Assembly: GCA_002478885.1 (NCBI GenBank)
Contig: DLKC01000097.1
Coordinates: forward strand, 61,634-125,633
Length of the DNA stretch: 64,000 nucleotides
Direction: 5' to 3'
Source: Chitinophagaceae bacterium UBA7600
Lineage (GTDB): Bacteria > Bacteroidota > Bacteroidia > Chitinophagales > Chitinophagaceae
Shown: one piece after another, positions 44,335 through 52,132 of the stretch
How positions within the stretch are numbered: position 1 is the first letter of the stretch
How the letters are laid out: each line of letters begins with the position of its first letter
Notes under the pieces: generated by a model
What the model was told of the DNA's origin: nothing
Databases searched by the model: none
Seen by the model: only the letters and a program-made list of their open reading frames with translations
Translations under genes and position numbers: made by a program

Positions 44335-45437
44335 ATTAATTCAATACTAAGGGAAACAGTATAGGTAAGCCGGGTTTGTTTTATTTCCAGGCTATGTTTT
44401 CCAGGGTACAGCAGTTGTAAGCGATTTTTTGTATTCTGTAAACCAAGGCCGTTGGCTTCTTCCACATTGTTTTGACGGACTGCGACAATATTGTTCCCGA
44501 CCTGCATTGCCAGGTTTCTTTCGCTTACTTCAATAGTAATGTTGATACAGGAATCCTCCGCCGCATTGACCCCGTGTTTAAAAGCATTTTCAATAAATGA
44601 GATAAGTAGCAGGGGTGCAATTGCCTTTCCTTTTACATTTCCTTCAACCGAGTAGTTTAAACGAATGGAGTCGCCAAATCGTATTCTTTGCAGTTCAATA
44701 AAATTGGAAATGTATGTTATCTCTTTTTCCAGGGCGGTGAAAGCTTCACCCGATTCGGTGAGCACGTAGCGCATCATGTCCGATAATTTAACAACTGCCG
44801 TGGCTGTACGATCTGATTTTTCTATGGCCAGGGAATAAATGCTGTTTAATGTGTTAAACAGAAAGTGGGGGTTTATTTGCGCCTTGAGGTAGGATAATTC
44901 GGCATTTATTTTTTCTTTTTCTGCCTGTTTCCACCGGTTATTGATACTCAGCACCAATGAAAAGAATAGTATAGCAATAAAGAGTATAAATCGATGAACA
45001 ATTTCAAAGGGCGTATTACCATCCGGTTCAGGGGGTGGTAGTTTGCTCTTGCTTTCATTTGACGGCGGCATTTCAACAGAATGCCCTCCTGGTTTACTAT
45101 TTCCCGGCGGACCAGGCGCGTGCATCTCTCGGTCTATTCCATATTGCCTATGCGGTATCAGCGCGGCGGGTATAACTGCAATCAGCAGAAAATACAAGGA
45201 TGCAATAGCAAAGAAAAGAAAATACTTTTTCGGAAAATAGAGCCTGGGAATCAGTAAAAAATAATTCACATAGAAAAAGGCGGTAATCAGCAAATTTGTA
45301 ATGAGGTCCCGTTGTGTCGGCTCGACTCTAATAACTGACATTAAATCGGAATGGCCGGGAGCAAAAAGCACCGGTAGCGCGAGAAATATCAGGCACCCAA
45401 GGATATGTACCAGTATTCGGGGGAACGTCAATCTCAT
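44331..45437 (-). CDS. LytS-like sensor histidine kinase
   Basis: 368 residues. Four membrane helices (about 8-25, 47-65, 76-95, 147-165), with a Pro-rich 35-residue loop between helices 3 and 4 (APGPPGNSKPGGHS). The His_kinase domain holds AQINPHFLFNTLNSIYSLAI with the phosphorylatable His at about 190. The HATPase domain has LLISFIENAFKHG and GLGLQNTKNRL. It phosphorylates the LytTR regulator encoded by the overlapping next gene. Its own start overlaps the recF stop by 4 nt. Confidence 0.94.
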   Translation of the reverse strand: MRLTFPRILVHILGCLIFLALPVLFAPGHSDLMSVIRVEPTQRDLITNLLITAFFYVNYFLLIPRLYFPKKYFLFFAIASLYFLLIAVIPAALIPHRQYGIDREMHAPGPPGNSKPGGHSVEMPPSNESKSKLPPPEPDGNTPFEIVHRFILFIAILFFSLVLSINNRWKQAEKEKINAELSYLKAQINPHFLFNTLNSIYSLAIEKSDRTATAVVKLSDMMRYVLTESGEAFTALEKEITYISNFIELQRIRFGDSIRLNYSVEGNVKGKAIAPLLLISFIENAFKHGVNAAEDSCINITIEVSERNLAMQVGNNIVAVRQNNVEEANGLGLQNTKNRLQLLYPGKHSLEIKQTRLTYTVSLSIELI

Positions 45438-46537
45438 TCGTTTGTTTTCGGGCCTGTTAATTCAATAATCTGAAACTTTGCATTTATCTGTACGAGTGCT
45501 TCGTTTAGCCGGCTAAAATGGGTATCTGTAATAAAAACCTGCCCGTTATTCTCTATGCAGACCTTATTTAAGAGGTTTTTCATTCTATCTGCATCGAGCT
45601 TCTCAAAAACATCATCAAGCAGCAGGAGAGGTGCAAATCGCTTTTTCTTTTGTATAACCTCATATTCAGCCAGCTTAAGAGCAAATAAAATGCTTTTGCG
45701 CTGTCCCTGGGAAGCCATACTTTTCAATGGATTTTCCCCCATAAACAATTCAAGGTCGTCTTTGTGAATACCGCAGTTGGTTCTTTCTGAATATAAATCT
45801 TTCTGCCTGGATTCAGCCAAAAGAGCCGGAAAAGGATTATTATTAAGCTGACTATAATAATTTAATTTAATATTATCATCATCCTTCGCAATATTCTCAT
45901 ATTCAGCTATTACTAGCGGAATAAAGTCTTCTAAAAAGAGTTTTCTTTCCACATAAACAGCCTCCCCATTCTTTACTAATTGGGCATCGAGAATGTCGAG
46001 TAACGTATGATCAATATATCTCTTCTCAGCCGCAGTTTTAAGCAGGCCGTTTCTTTCTTCCAGGATTTTTTTGTAATTAATCAGCGATTGGAGATAGAAA
46101 GGATTAAACTGTGAAATAATCGTATCTATAAAATTCCGCCGTAGCTCGCTGCCCCCGGTAATTACCTCTATGTCGTCCGGGGCAACAAAAACACAGGGGA
46201 ATTTACCAATATGAGCAGAAAACTTTTTGTAGGGTTCATCATCCAGTGACAGTTCTTTCCGGTTCGTTTCACGCAACACGCAAACGACTTTTTGCAGTTG
46301 TGCATCCTTTCGAATTGATCCTTCGATCCGAAAGCCTTTTAAATTTTTATGACTGCTCTGCGCATCGGGTTTTGAAAAATAGCTCTTAGAAAAACAGAGG
46401 TAGTGAATAGCATCAAGCAGGTTTGTTTTACCCGAACCGTTTAGCCCGCAAAAGCATACGATCTTTTGGGTGAATGAAAACTCGCTATAACCGTAGTTGC
46501 GGAATTGTGTGAGCGTTATTTTTTCAACTTCAATCAT
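45434..46537 (-). CDS. recF: DNA replication/repair protein RecF
   Basis: 367 residues. Walker A in CFCGLNGSGKTNLLDAIHYL (about 29-48), the RecF/SMC signature SQGQRKSILFALKLAEYEV, and Walker B APLLLLDDVFEKLDADR. The N-terminus ITLTQFRNYGYSEFSF is typical. RecF binds gapped DNA and helps load RecA with RecO/RecR. In this genome it heads a minus-strand operon with a LytS kinase and LytTR regulator, each overlapping the previous gene by 4 nt. That is unlike the common dnaN-recF-gyrB arrangement. Confidence 0.95.
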   Translation of the reverse strand: MIEVEKITLTQFRNYGYSEFSFTQKIVCFCGLNGSGKTNLLDAIHYLCFSKSYFSKPDAQSSHKNLKGFRIEGSIRKDAQLQKVVCVLRETNRKELSLDDEPYKKFSAHIGKFPCVFVAPDDIEVITGGSELRRNFIDTIISQFNPFYLQSLINYKKILEERNGLLKTAAEKRYIDHTLLDILDAQLVKNGEAVYVERKLFLEDFIPLVIAEYENIAKDDDNIKLNYYSQLNNNPFPALLAESRQKDLYSERTNCGIHKDDLELFMGENPLKSMASQGQRKSILFALKLAEYEVIQKKKRFAPLLLLDDVFEKLDADRMKNLLNKVCIENNGQVFITDTHFSRLNEALVQINAKFQIIELTGPKTNE

Positions 46538-46582
46538 TCAATCGCAAGATAATATTATCAGCATTGATTATTCTTTTTTTTG

Positions 46583-46630
46583 CCCGGCTGCAGCATTTGA
46601 ACCGGCTTTACTTGCGTCGCACTCTTGTAC
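46583..46630 (+). repeat. Dispersed repeat copy 16
   Basis: Core CTTGCGTCGCACTCTTGTAC (46611-46630), box CCCGGCT at 46583-46589, gap 21 nt. It points away from recF, upstream of its start. Confidence 0.9.
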
Positions 46631-46673
46631 AGCACAACTTTACTCGACAGCGCTGTTGAACAGCGAACCAGCC

Positions 46674-46693
46674 GTATAAGTGAGCGACGCGAC
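46674..46693 (-). repeat. Dispersed repeat copy 17
   Basis: Minus-strand core GTCGCGTCGCTCACTTATAC, an inverted partner of copy 16 at 43 nt distance. The box is not clear. Confidence 0.7.
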
Positions 46694-46785
46694 GAAGTCC
46701 GCGGGAAAGGATTGAACGTTGGTAACCAAAACATTAAATCTAAATCACCGCAAATTCTCCCTATATATACATTCTCATAATTAAT

Positions 46786-46801
46786 ATTATGTTAAGCAGA
46801 C
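46786..46801. repeat. 16-bp direct repeat, left copy of island
   Basis: ATTATGTTAAGCAGAC, identical to 47794-47809. It contains GTTAAGC, which fits the GTTRRRY pattern of integron recombination sites. Confidence 0.9.
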
Positions 46802-46805
46802 TACG

Positions 46806-46826
46806 GAAAGTGTATTATTTTTTCTT
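46806..46826. repeat. Inverted repeat, left arm
   Basis: GAAAGTGTATTATTTTTTCTT (21 bases); its reverse complement recurs at 47542-47563 with one extra base. The pair encloses gene 46911-47471. Confidence 0.88.
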
Positions 46827-46910
46827 CCCCACGCGCACTCGAGTATTAGATTAAGTAGAATGTAAAATCCGTAGACCTTCGGCGTTTGTCATAAACTATT
46901 TTGTTTATGG

Positions 46911-47471
46911 CTAATTTTTTTTCTTGGGTATCGAATCTATTTCCTGAATATGGTTCTGAACGGTATCAGTTAATGCTGGAGTGGCTTGTGTTGATTGGGT
47001 GGTGCTTGGCGATAATATTCGGAGGAACGATTCTTTCCCTATATCAGAAAACCATCCAACAAATAAAGTAACAATAGATACCAACCACCAATTTCTCTTT
47101 GGCCAACCTTCAATAAATTCTCTTCTCTTTTTTTTCTTTTCTATTTTGTTCAAATAAATATACGGCTTTCTTGTGAAGTCATTTGGCAATGTGTCAATTA
47201 GGAAAATGCCATCATACGAAATAAACCATCCCCAAGACTTATGCTGTTCATGTATTGTCCCTTTCCCAAAAAGTGGTGTTACGTTTTTTGTCTTAATATG
47301 CTCCTCTTCTATCAAATATCCATCTTTAACCAGTTTTTGAATAACCGCTTGTAGTTCTAAATCGGTTAATTTTATTCCAGTAATCTTCTCTTTTATTTTT
47401 CCGAAGTAGTGATATTCAGTTCTGTTATCGTAGAAAAATAGAAAAACGGTTTCAAGGGTTCCAATATCCAT
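46911..47471 (-). CDS. Orphan membrane protein in AT-rich island (hypothetical)
   Basis: 186 residues from the ATG at 47471 (MDIGTLETVFLFFYDNRTEY). The first ~75 residues look like a winged-helix fold (GKIKEKITGIKLTDLELQAV, then IQKLVKDGYLIEEEHIKTK). A Lys-rich segment (NKIEKKKKRREFIEGWPKRN) precedes one membrane helix (WWLVSIVTLFVGWF). The tail is Thr/Ser-rich. The coding sequence is visibly more AT-rich than its neighbours. It is enclosed by a 22-bp inverted repeat and 16-bp direct repeats, suggesting acquisition as a unit. The frame is open upstream to 47543, but those codons run into the repeat zone. Function unknown. Confidence 0.65.
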   Translation of the reverse strand: MDIGTLETVFLFFYDNRTEYHYFGKIKEKITGIKLTDLELQAVIQKLVKDGYLIEEEHIKTKNVTPLFGKGTIHEQHKSWGWFISYDGIFLIDTLPNDFTRKPYIYLNKIEKKKKRREFIEGWPKRNWWLVSIVTLFVGWFSDIGKESFLRILSPSTTQSTQATPALTDTVQNHIQEIDSIPKKKN

Positions 47472-47541
47472 TAGGTAAGTTATTGCGAGATTAGAAAAAT
47501 GCTTAACGCATTTTGATAGGTAAATACACGCTCCGCGCCAC

Positions 47542-47563
47542 AAGAAAAAATAAATACACTTTC
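47542..47563. repeat. Inverted repeat, right arm
   Basis: Reverse complement of 46806-46826 with a single inserted base. Further outward similarity (CAGCACGGA on the minus strand versus CAGACTACGGA on the left) extends the match. Confidence 0.88.
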
Positions 47564-47571
47564 TCCCCTCC

Positions 47572-47610
47572 GTGCTGAAATGGCTTTAAAACAACATAGC
47601 CATTTCGCAC
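47572..47610. repeat. Hairpin with one bulged base
   Basis: GTGC-T-GAAATGGCT ... AGCCATTTC-GCAC: a 13-bp stem with a single extrahelical T and a 12-nt loop, just outside the right arm. Confidence 0.85.
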
Positions 47611-47620
47611 CGCGAACCCT

Positions 47621-47805
47621 GCCTTAGACATAATATTGTCTTATATGAATTTTTTTATTGCTCTTTAGTGTCTGCGTGAGACACGCAGGATGGCGGGCTT
47701 GTAATTGCGATTTTTCACTTCACTGTTACTAAGGTAGGCGTAAAAAATCGCAATTACAAGCCCGAAGGCATAAAAAAACACATATAAGAAACAATTATGT
47801 TAAGC
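47621..47805. repeat. Nested long inverted repeats (attC-like fold)
   Basis: Outer stem: 47621-47660 pairs imperfectly with 47768-47805. Inner stem: 47694-47718 pairs with 47740-47764, 24 of 25 positions plus one wobble. A small hairpin CTGCGTG-AGA-CACGCAG lies between them at 47672-47688. The right end is GTTAAGC. No T-run follows, so this is not a plain terminator. The rest of 47472-47983 holds the features listed here and a terminator. Confidence 0.85.
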
Positions 47806-47916
47806 AGACACGGAGCAGGAAGGAAAAAAACCAACGCACAGAAAAATTATAAACTGATGCTGACGTATTCCTTAAGCCTGGCCTGGCTCCCTTCAATTTA
47901 ACGATTGGTGGGCCAA

Positions 47917-47950
47917 CTAAAAAGCCTCGCATTTCTGCAAGGCTTTTTAG
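47917..47950 (-). terminator. Intrinsic terminator of gene 47984-49291
   Basis: Arms CTAAAAAGCCTCGC and GCAAGGCTTTTTAG with one mismatch. It starts 33 nt past the minus-strand stop and includes a T-run on the minus strand. Confidence 0.78.
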
Positions 47951-47983
47951 TGATAACTTTTACTACTTTATATGGCAAGTTAA

Positions 47984-49291
47984 TTATTGATTTTTGTACT
48001 TGTCGTGTTCGCTATCATAAATCTTATACTTTGCATCGAAGGCATCATAATCTTTTGGATTTACTCCCCGGCTTTTATCTCTTTTCCACATGTAAAGGTT
48101 GGCGAGATAATCAACAGATCTTCCGAGACTGGCGTTTTCATTTTTTTCCCTTGGTTCTTTAGCTTTTAGAGTGTTATACCCTTTCTCCAACCATTCGATT
48201 GATTTTGAACTCATCTCCTGCTGTTGCCGGGTAACATCGTCTCTTTGCTTCTTCAAATCAGCGGACTCACCTCTCAAATTGTAATACCTGTCGTCCAGCA
48301 CGCCAAACAAAGCGTAATAGAGCACTCCGGCGTTAAATGCATAAATACCATTTTTGTTGTTTAGGTTATATGCTTTTGCAAAAGCGTCAGCAGCAGCTAA
48401 TTTAACATTAGACTGCTGAACGCTATCAAGCGAACTAAGCTGGTCTTTCGTTGGGGTTGCAAAGGTCTCGGCATAAGAAATATAATCATCTTCTGTCATT
48501 TTACCGCCGGCATCAGCAGCCTTGTATTTTCCCAGAATATCAGCAATACCAGTATTAGAACTCATATAGTTCATTTCAAACTGGCTCCAAACAGCCATAT
48601 CTGCAGGGTAAACTTCCTTTGCTATTGAAAGGTACTTTTTGAAACTTGCTTCGTCTTTGCGTTTAGTATCATAATCAAGGATATATTTATAGATGTCTTC
48701 ATATTCCTTGTCATTTATTTTCCAATCAGCCAACGATTTATAGCGTTTGTTAGCTTCATCAATCTTTCCCGCGTTCTGGGCAGCATAAGCGGTATACAGC
48801 ACCACCGTAGTGTCGATTGTATATTTACCATTTGAGTTCAACGAATTCTTTCCAATAAATTCGCTTACATCCTGGCACATGTTGAGGCTGTTGTAAGCAT
48901 TTGCCCAATCTTTGTTTTGAAAGTAATCACGGCCCATATTAAAAGTCTCGCTGTAAAGCAAAATAATAGGTCTCAATCCATACTCTTTTAATTTAGCCAG
49001 ACCAGGATCTTTTTCTGTATATTTCAGCAATGCAGCCATGGCGTCTTTGCCTGCATCAGGATATTTGGCTCTTAATGTGGCATCGCCGAAAAGCTCGCTG
49101 TAGACATTTAATTTCCACAAGTAAGTTTCCGCTTTATCCATGGCTTTCGGGTCGGCAGCTAATTTATCAATGTCTTTTTTAGCATCTTCGAACTTCCCTG
49201 TTGTGTAATTAAGCGTTACAGGGGTGTAATTCTGACTGAAGGAAGTAAAAAAGAACGTCGCAAGCAAAAGCGATAAATACACCTTTTTCAT
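47984..49291 (-). CDS. Secreted TPR-repeat protein (hypothetical)
   Basis: 435 residues from the ATG at 49291 (MKKVYLSLLLATFFFTSFSQ, signal peptide). The rest is alpha-helical with TPR-like pairs (ETYLWKLNVYSELFGD; GRDYFQNKDWANAYNSLNMC; LYTAYAAQNAGKIDEANKRY). A coiled-coil stretch follows near residue 365 (DLKKQRDDVTRQQQEMSSKS). Periplasmic or outer-membrane associated; function unknown. It starts 31 nt downstream of the gyrA stop on the same strand, so it could be co-transcribed with gyrA, and it has its own terminator. Confidence 0.75.
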   Translation of the reverse strand: MKKVYLSLLLATFFFTSFSQNYTPVTLNYTTGKFEDAKKDIDKLAADPKAMDKAETYLWKLNVYSELFGDATLRAKYPDAGKDAMAALLKYTEKDPGLAKLKEYGLRPIILLYSETFNMGRDYFQNKDWANAYNSLNMCQDVSEFIGKNSLNSNGKYTIDTTVVLYTAYAAQNAGKIDEANKRYKSLADWKINDKEYEDIYKYILDYDTKRKDEASFKKYLSIAKEVYPADMAVWSQFEMNYMSSNTGIADILGKYKAADAGGKMTEDDYISYAETFATPTKDQLSSLDSVQQSNVKLAAADAFAKAYNLNNKNGIYAFNAGVLYYALFGVLDDRYYNLRGESADLKKQRDDVTRQQQEMSSKSIEWLEKGYNTLKAKEPREKNENASLGRSVDYLANLYMWKRDKSRGVNPKDYDAFDAKYKIYDSEHDKYKNQ

Positions 49292-49322
49292 AATCTGTAT
49301 TTTATTGATGGTTGTTTTTAAC

Positions 49323-51869
49323 TTAAGATTGATTGTCATTGTCTGCGCCTTCAACCGATGGATTTTCGCCATCATCTTTTATCTCCGGGTCTGCTTCATC
49401 AATTTTGGATATAGCCGCAATTTCGTCGCCTTCGTCGAGCCTGATGAGGATTACCCCCTGCGTTGCACGCCCGGCCTCTTTAATATTTGCAATAGCCGTT
49501 CTTAGCGTTATTCCTGATTTGCAGGTGATTATCAAATCCTCTTTTTCACTGACATCGGCGATTCCTACCAGTTTTCCCGTTTTCTCAGTAACGTTAATCG
49601 TCTTAACCCCTTTTCCACCGCGATTTGTAATCCTGTATTCGTCAATAAGCGTGCGTTTTCCAAATCCTTTTTCACTAACAACTAAAACAGTTTTTTCGGC
49701 ATCGACCTTATTGACACATATCATGCCAATCACTTCATCAGATTCATCATCAACTTCGATACCATTCACTCCGATGGCACCTCTACCCGTGGCTCTTACC
49801 TTGTCTTCGGGAAAACGTATTGCTCTACCGCTTCTTACAGCCATCATAATTTCAGAATTACCATCGGTCATTTTAGCTTCCAGTAATTCATCGCCTTCTA
49901 TAATTGTTATTGCATTCACACCATTTGCCCGAGGCCGGCTAAATTCTTCGAGAAGTGTTTTCTTAATTACGCCTTTTTTAGTGCATAAAATAATGAAGTG
50001 ACTGTTTATAAACTCCTTATCTTCAAGGTTTTTGACATCTATGATGGCGCACACCTTATCGTCGGGAGGCAATTGTATCAGGTTTTGTATAGCACGTCCC
50101 TTACTCTGCTTCTCACCTTCGGGGATCTCGTAAACTTTTAACCAGTAGCAACGTCCTTTTTCTGTGAAAAACATCATGGTGTCATGAGTGGAGGCTACAA
50201 AAAGATGTTCCACATAATCTTCCTCTCTGGTTTTGCTTCCAATTGCACCTCTTCCACCTCTCCTTTGTTGCCGGTACTCTGAAGAGGAAGTCCTTTTAAT
50301 ATAACCTAAATGCGATATAGTAATTATAACATCCTCTTTTTCAATTAAATCCTCTATTCGCATTTCGTCTGCGAGATATTGAATTTCTGTTTTGCGGGCA
50401 TCTCCAAATTTGTCCTTTATTTCGGCCAGCTCCTTTTTTATCAATTCATAACGTAACGATTCGCTTTGAAGCAGTTCCTGAAGGCCGGCGATAAGGATCA
50501 TTAATTCGTCATACTCCAACTTGATCTTATCGCGTTCCATACCGGTGAGACGCTGTAGCCTCAGCTCAAGAATTGCCTTTGCCTGGATATCATCAATTCC
50601 CCAGCCGGCATTTACCAGGTTATCCTTGGCTATTTCCGGAGTTGCTGAATTGCGTATCATTTGAATTACTTCATCGAGGTGATCAAGGGCTATCAGATAA
50701 CCTTGCAATAAGTGAGCTCTTTCCTGGGCCTTCTTTAGATCGAATTGCGCCCTTCTAATCACGACATCCATTCTGAATTCAATGAATTCAGCAATCAGGT
50801 CCCTGATATTTAATATCCTTGGTCTACCTTTTACAAGGGCTACATTATTGACACCATAACTTGTCTGAAGCTCCGTATATTTAAAAATCTGGTTAATCAC
50901 CACGGAAGCAACCGCATCCCGTTTAAGGTCAACAACTATACGGGTACCTTCCCTCTTATTACTTTCATTATTGACATGGGCAATGCCTTCAATAGTTTTA
51001 TCGTTTACAAGCTGCCCGATTTTGTCTGTAAGAAGATCACGATTAACCTGGTACGGTACTTCGGTGATCACAATTTGTTCTCTCCCACTGGCTTTTGTAT
51101 CAACGTGGCATTTCCCCCTTAACACCACTCTGCCGCGTCCTGTTAACAATCCCTGCTTCACACCTTCCATTCCATAAATAACACCACCAGTAGGGAAGTC
51201 AGGGGCTTTTACATACTTCGTTAGTTCTTCAACGGTAATTTCCTTGTCTTCGATAAAGGCCATGCAACCATCTATTACCTCGCTAAGGTTATGGGGCATC
51301 ATGTTGGTAGCCATACCTACAGCAATACCGCTGCTGCCATTCACTAAAAGCTGCGGAATTCTACTGGGCAATACCGTTGGTTCCTTTAGCGAATCATCAA
51401 AGTTTAATTGAAAGTCAACTGTATCTTTTTCGATGTCTTCGAGCATCGCTTCTGCAAACTTCTGAAGCCGGACTTCGGTATACCTCATAGCCGCAGGCGG
51501 GTCACCATCCTGGTTACCAAAATTACCCTGACCATCAACAAGCATATATCTTAGCGTCCATTCCTGGGCCATCCTGACGATTGTGTCGTAAATAGCACTG
51601 TCCCCATGAGGGTGAAACTTACCCATGACCTCCCCAACAATACGCGCAGATTTTTTATAGGCCTTATTGCTGTTATTGCCCAGCTCATTCATGGCATAAA
51701 GCACCCTCCTGTGAACCGGCTTAAACCCATCTCTCACATCCGGCAAAGCTCTTCCTACAATAACCGACATGGAATAGTCGATGTAAGCAGTCTTCATTTG
51801 CTCTTCAATATTCACTTGAATGATCCTATCGTTATCGGCTGTTTCCTCTGGTAATAAATTTTCTTCCAT
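49323..51869 (-). CDS. gyrA: DNA gyrase subunit A
   Basis: 848 residues. The breakage-reunion domain has the catalytic Tyr130 in AMRYTEVRL. The quinolone-determining region reads [20 protein letters not shown], with Ser91 and Asp95 at the positions of E. coli Ser83 and Asp87, the wild-type state. The GyrA box [10 protein letters not shown] begins the C-terminal DNA-wrapping beta-pinwheel, which separates gyrase from topoisomerase IV. The last residues are acidic (EGADNDNQS). With GyrB it supercoils DNA. gyrB is not in the window. A Bacteroidota promoter lies just upstream. Confidence 0.97.
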   Translation of the reverse strand: MEENLLPEETADNDRIIQVNIEEQMKTAYIDYSMSVIVGRALPDVRDGFKPVHRRVLYAMNELGNNSNKAYKKSARIVGEVMGKFHPHGDSAIYDTIVRMAQEWTLRYMLVDGQGNFGNQDGDPPAAMRYTEVRLQKFAEAMLEDIEKDTVDFQLNFDDSLKEPTVLPSRIPQLLVNGSSGIAVGMATNMMPHNLSEVIDGCMAFIEDKEITVEELTKYVKAPDFPTGGVIYGMEGVKQGLLTGRGRVVLRGKCHVDTKASGREQIVITEVPYQVNRDLLTDKIGQLVNDKTIEGIAHVNNESNKREGTRIVVDLKRDAVASVVINQIFKYTELQTSYGVNNVALVKGRPRILNIRDLIAEFIEFRMDVVIRRAQFDLKKAQERAHLLQGYLIALDHLDEVIQMIRNSATPEIAKDNLVNAGWGIDDIQAKAILELRLQRLTGMERDKIKLEYDELMILIAGLQELLQSESLRYELIKKELAEIKDKFGDARKTEIQYLADEMRIEDLIEKEDVIITISHLGYIKRTSSSEYRQQRRGGRGAIGSKTREEDYVEHLFVASTHDTMMFFTEKGRCYWLKVYEIPEGEKQSKGRAIQNLIQLPPDDKVCAIIDVKNLEDKEFINSHFIILCTKKGVIKKTLLEEFSRPRANGVNAITIIEGDELLEAKMTDGNSEIMMAVRSGRAIRFPEDKVRATGRGAIGVNGIEVDDESDEVIGMICVNKVDAEKTVLVVSEKGFGKRTLIDEYRITNRGGKGVKTINVTEKTGKLVGIADVSEKEDLIITCKSGITLRTAIANIKEAGRATQGVILIRLDEGDEIAAISKIDEADPEIKDDGENPSVEGADNDNQS

Positions 51870-51910
51870 ACCTGTTTATAAATGCTGAAACTATTTTATT
51901 TGAAGGATTG

Positions 51911-51944
51911 CAAATCTAACTTTTTGAAAGGCAACAATGGCAAA
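51911..51944 (-). promoter_or_regulatory. Candidate gyrA promoter
   Basis: On the minus strand, TTTG (51941-51944), 22-nt spacer, TAGATTTG (51911-51918), matching TTTG/TAnnTTTG. It lies 42 nt before the gyrA start. Confidence 0.45.
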
Positions 51945-51967
51945 AATAATAGCTTTTTTAGGCTCTT

Positions 51968-51976
51968 TTATCCACA
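51968..51976 (+). promoter_or_regulatory. Single perfect DnaA box
   Basis: TTATCCACA in the AT-rich gap between gyrA and the divergent gene. No second box is visible nearby, so an origin is not supported; it could regulate gyrA. Confidence 0.35.
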
Positions 51977-52132
51977 ACTGTTAACGAGCATTCAGCCATA
52001 AAAATTACCACCGCAGAAAACAACAAACGGAGGGCAAAAAAAAGGAATAATAACTGAGATACAGCAATTTTTAGCATGTCATTTGCAATAAAAGGAATAG
52101 GATGTGCATTAATCAAATTTCAACGCAGCTTT

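Larger units (their letters stand above)
46538..46910. other. Gene-free gap (373 nt) with facing dispersed repeats and cassette edge
   Basis: Contains dispersed repeat copies 16 and 17 in inverted orientation around a 15-bp palindrome (CGCTGTT-G-AACAGCG, 46651-46665). The left edge of the AT-rich cassette-like island begins at 46786. Confidence 0.7.

Noticed and set aside
46786..47809. Calling the island a full integron
   Set aside because: No integrase gene, attI site or cassette series is in the window; only the attC-like fold and repeated GTTAAGC are seen.
51870..52132. Chromosomal origin
   Set aside because: A single DnaA box without a cluster, AT-rich unwinding repeats or dnaA nearby is not enough.
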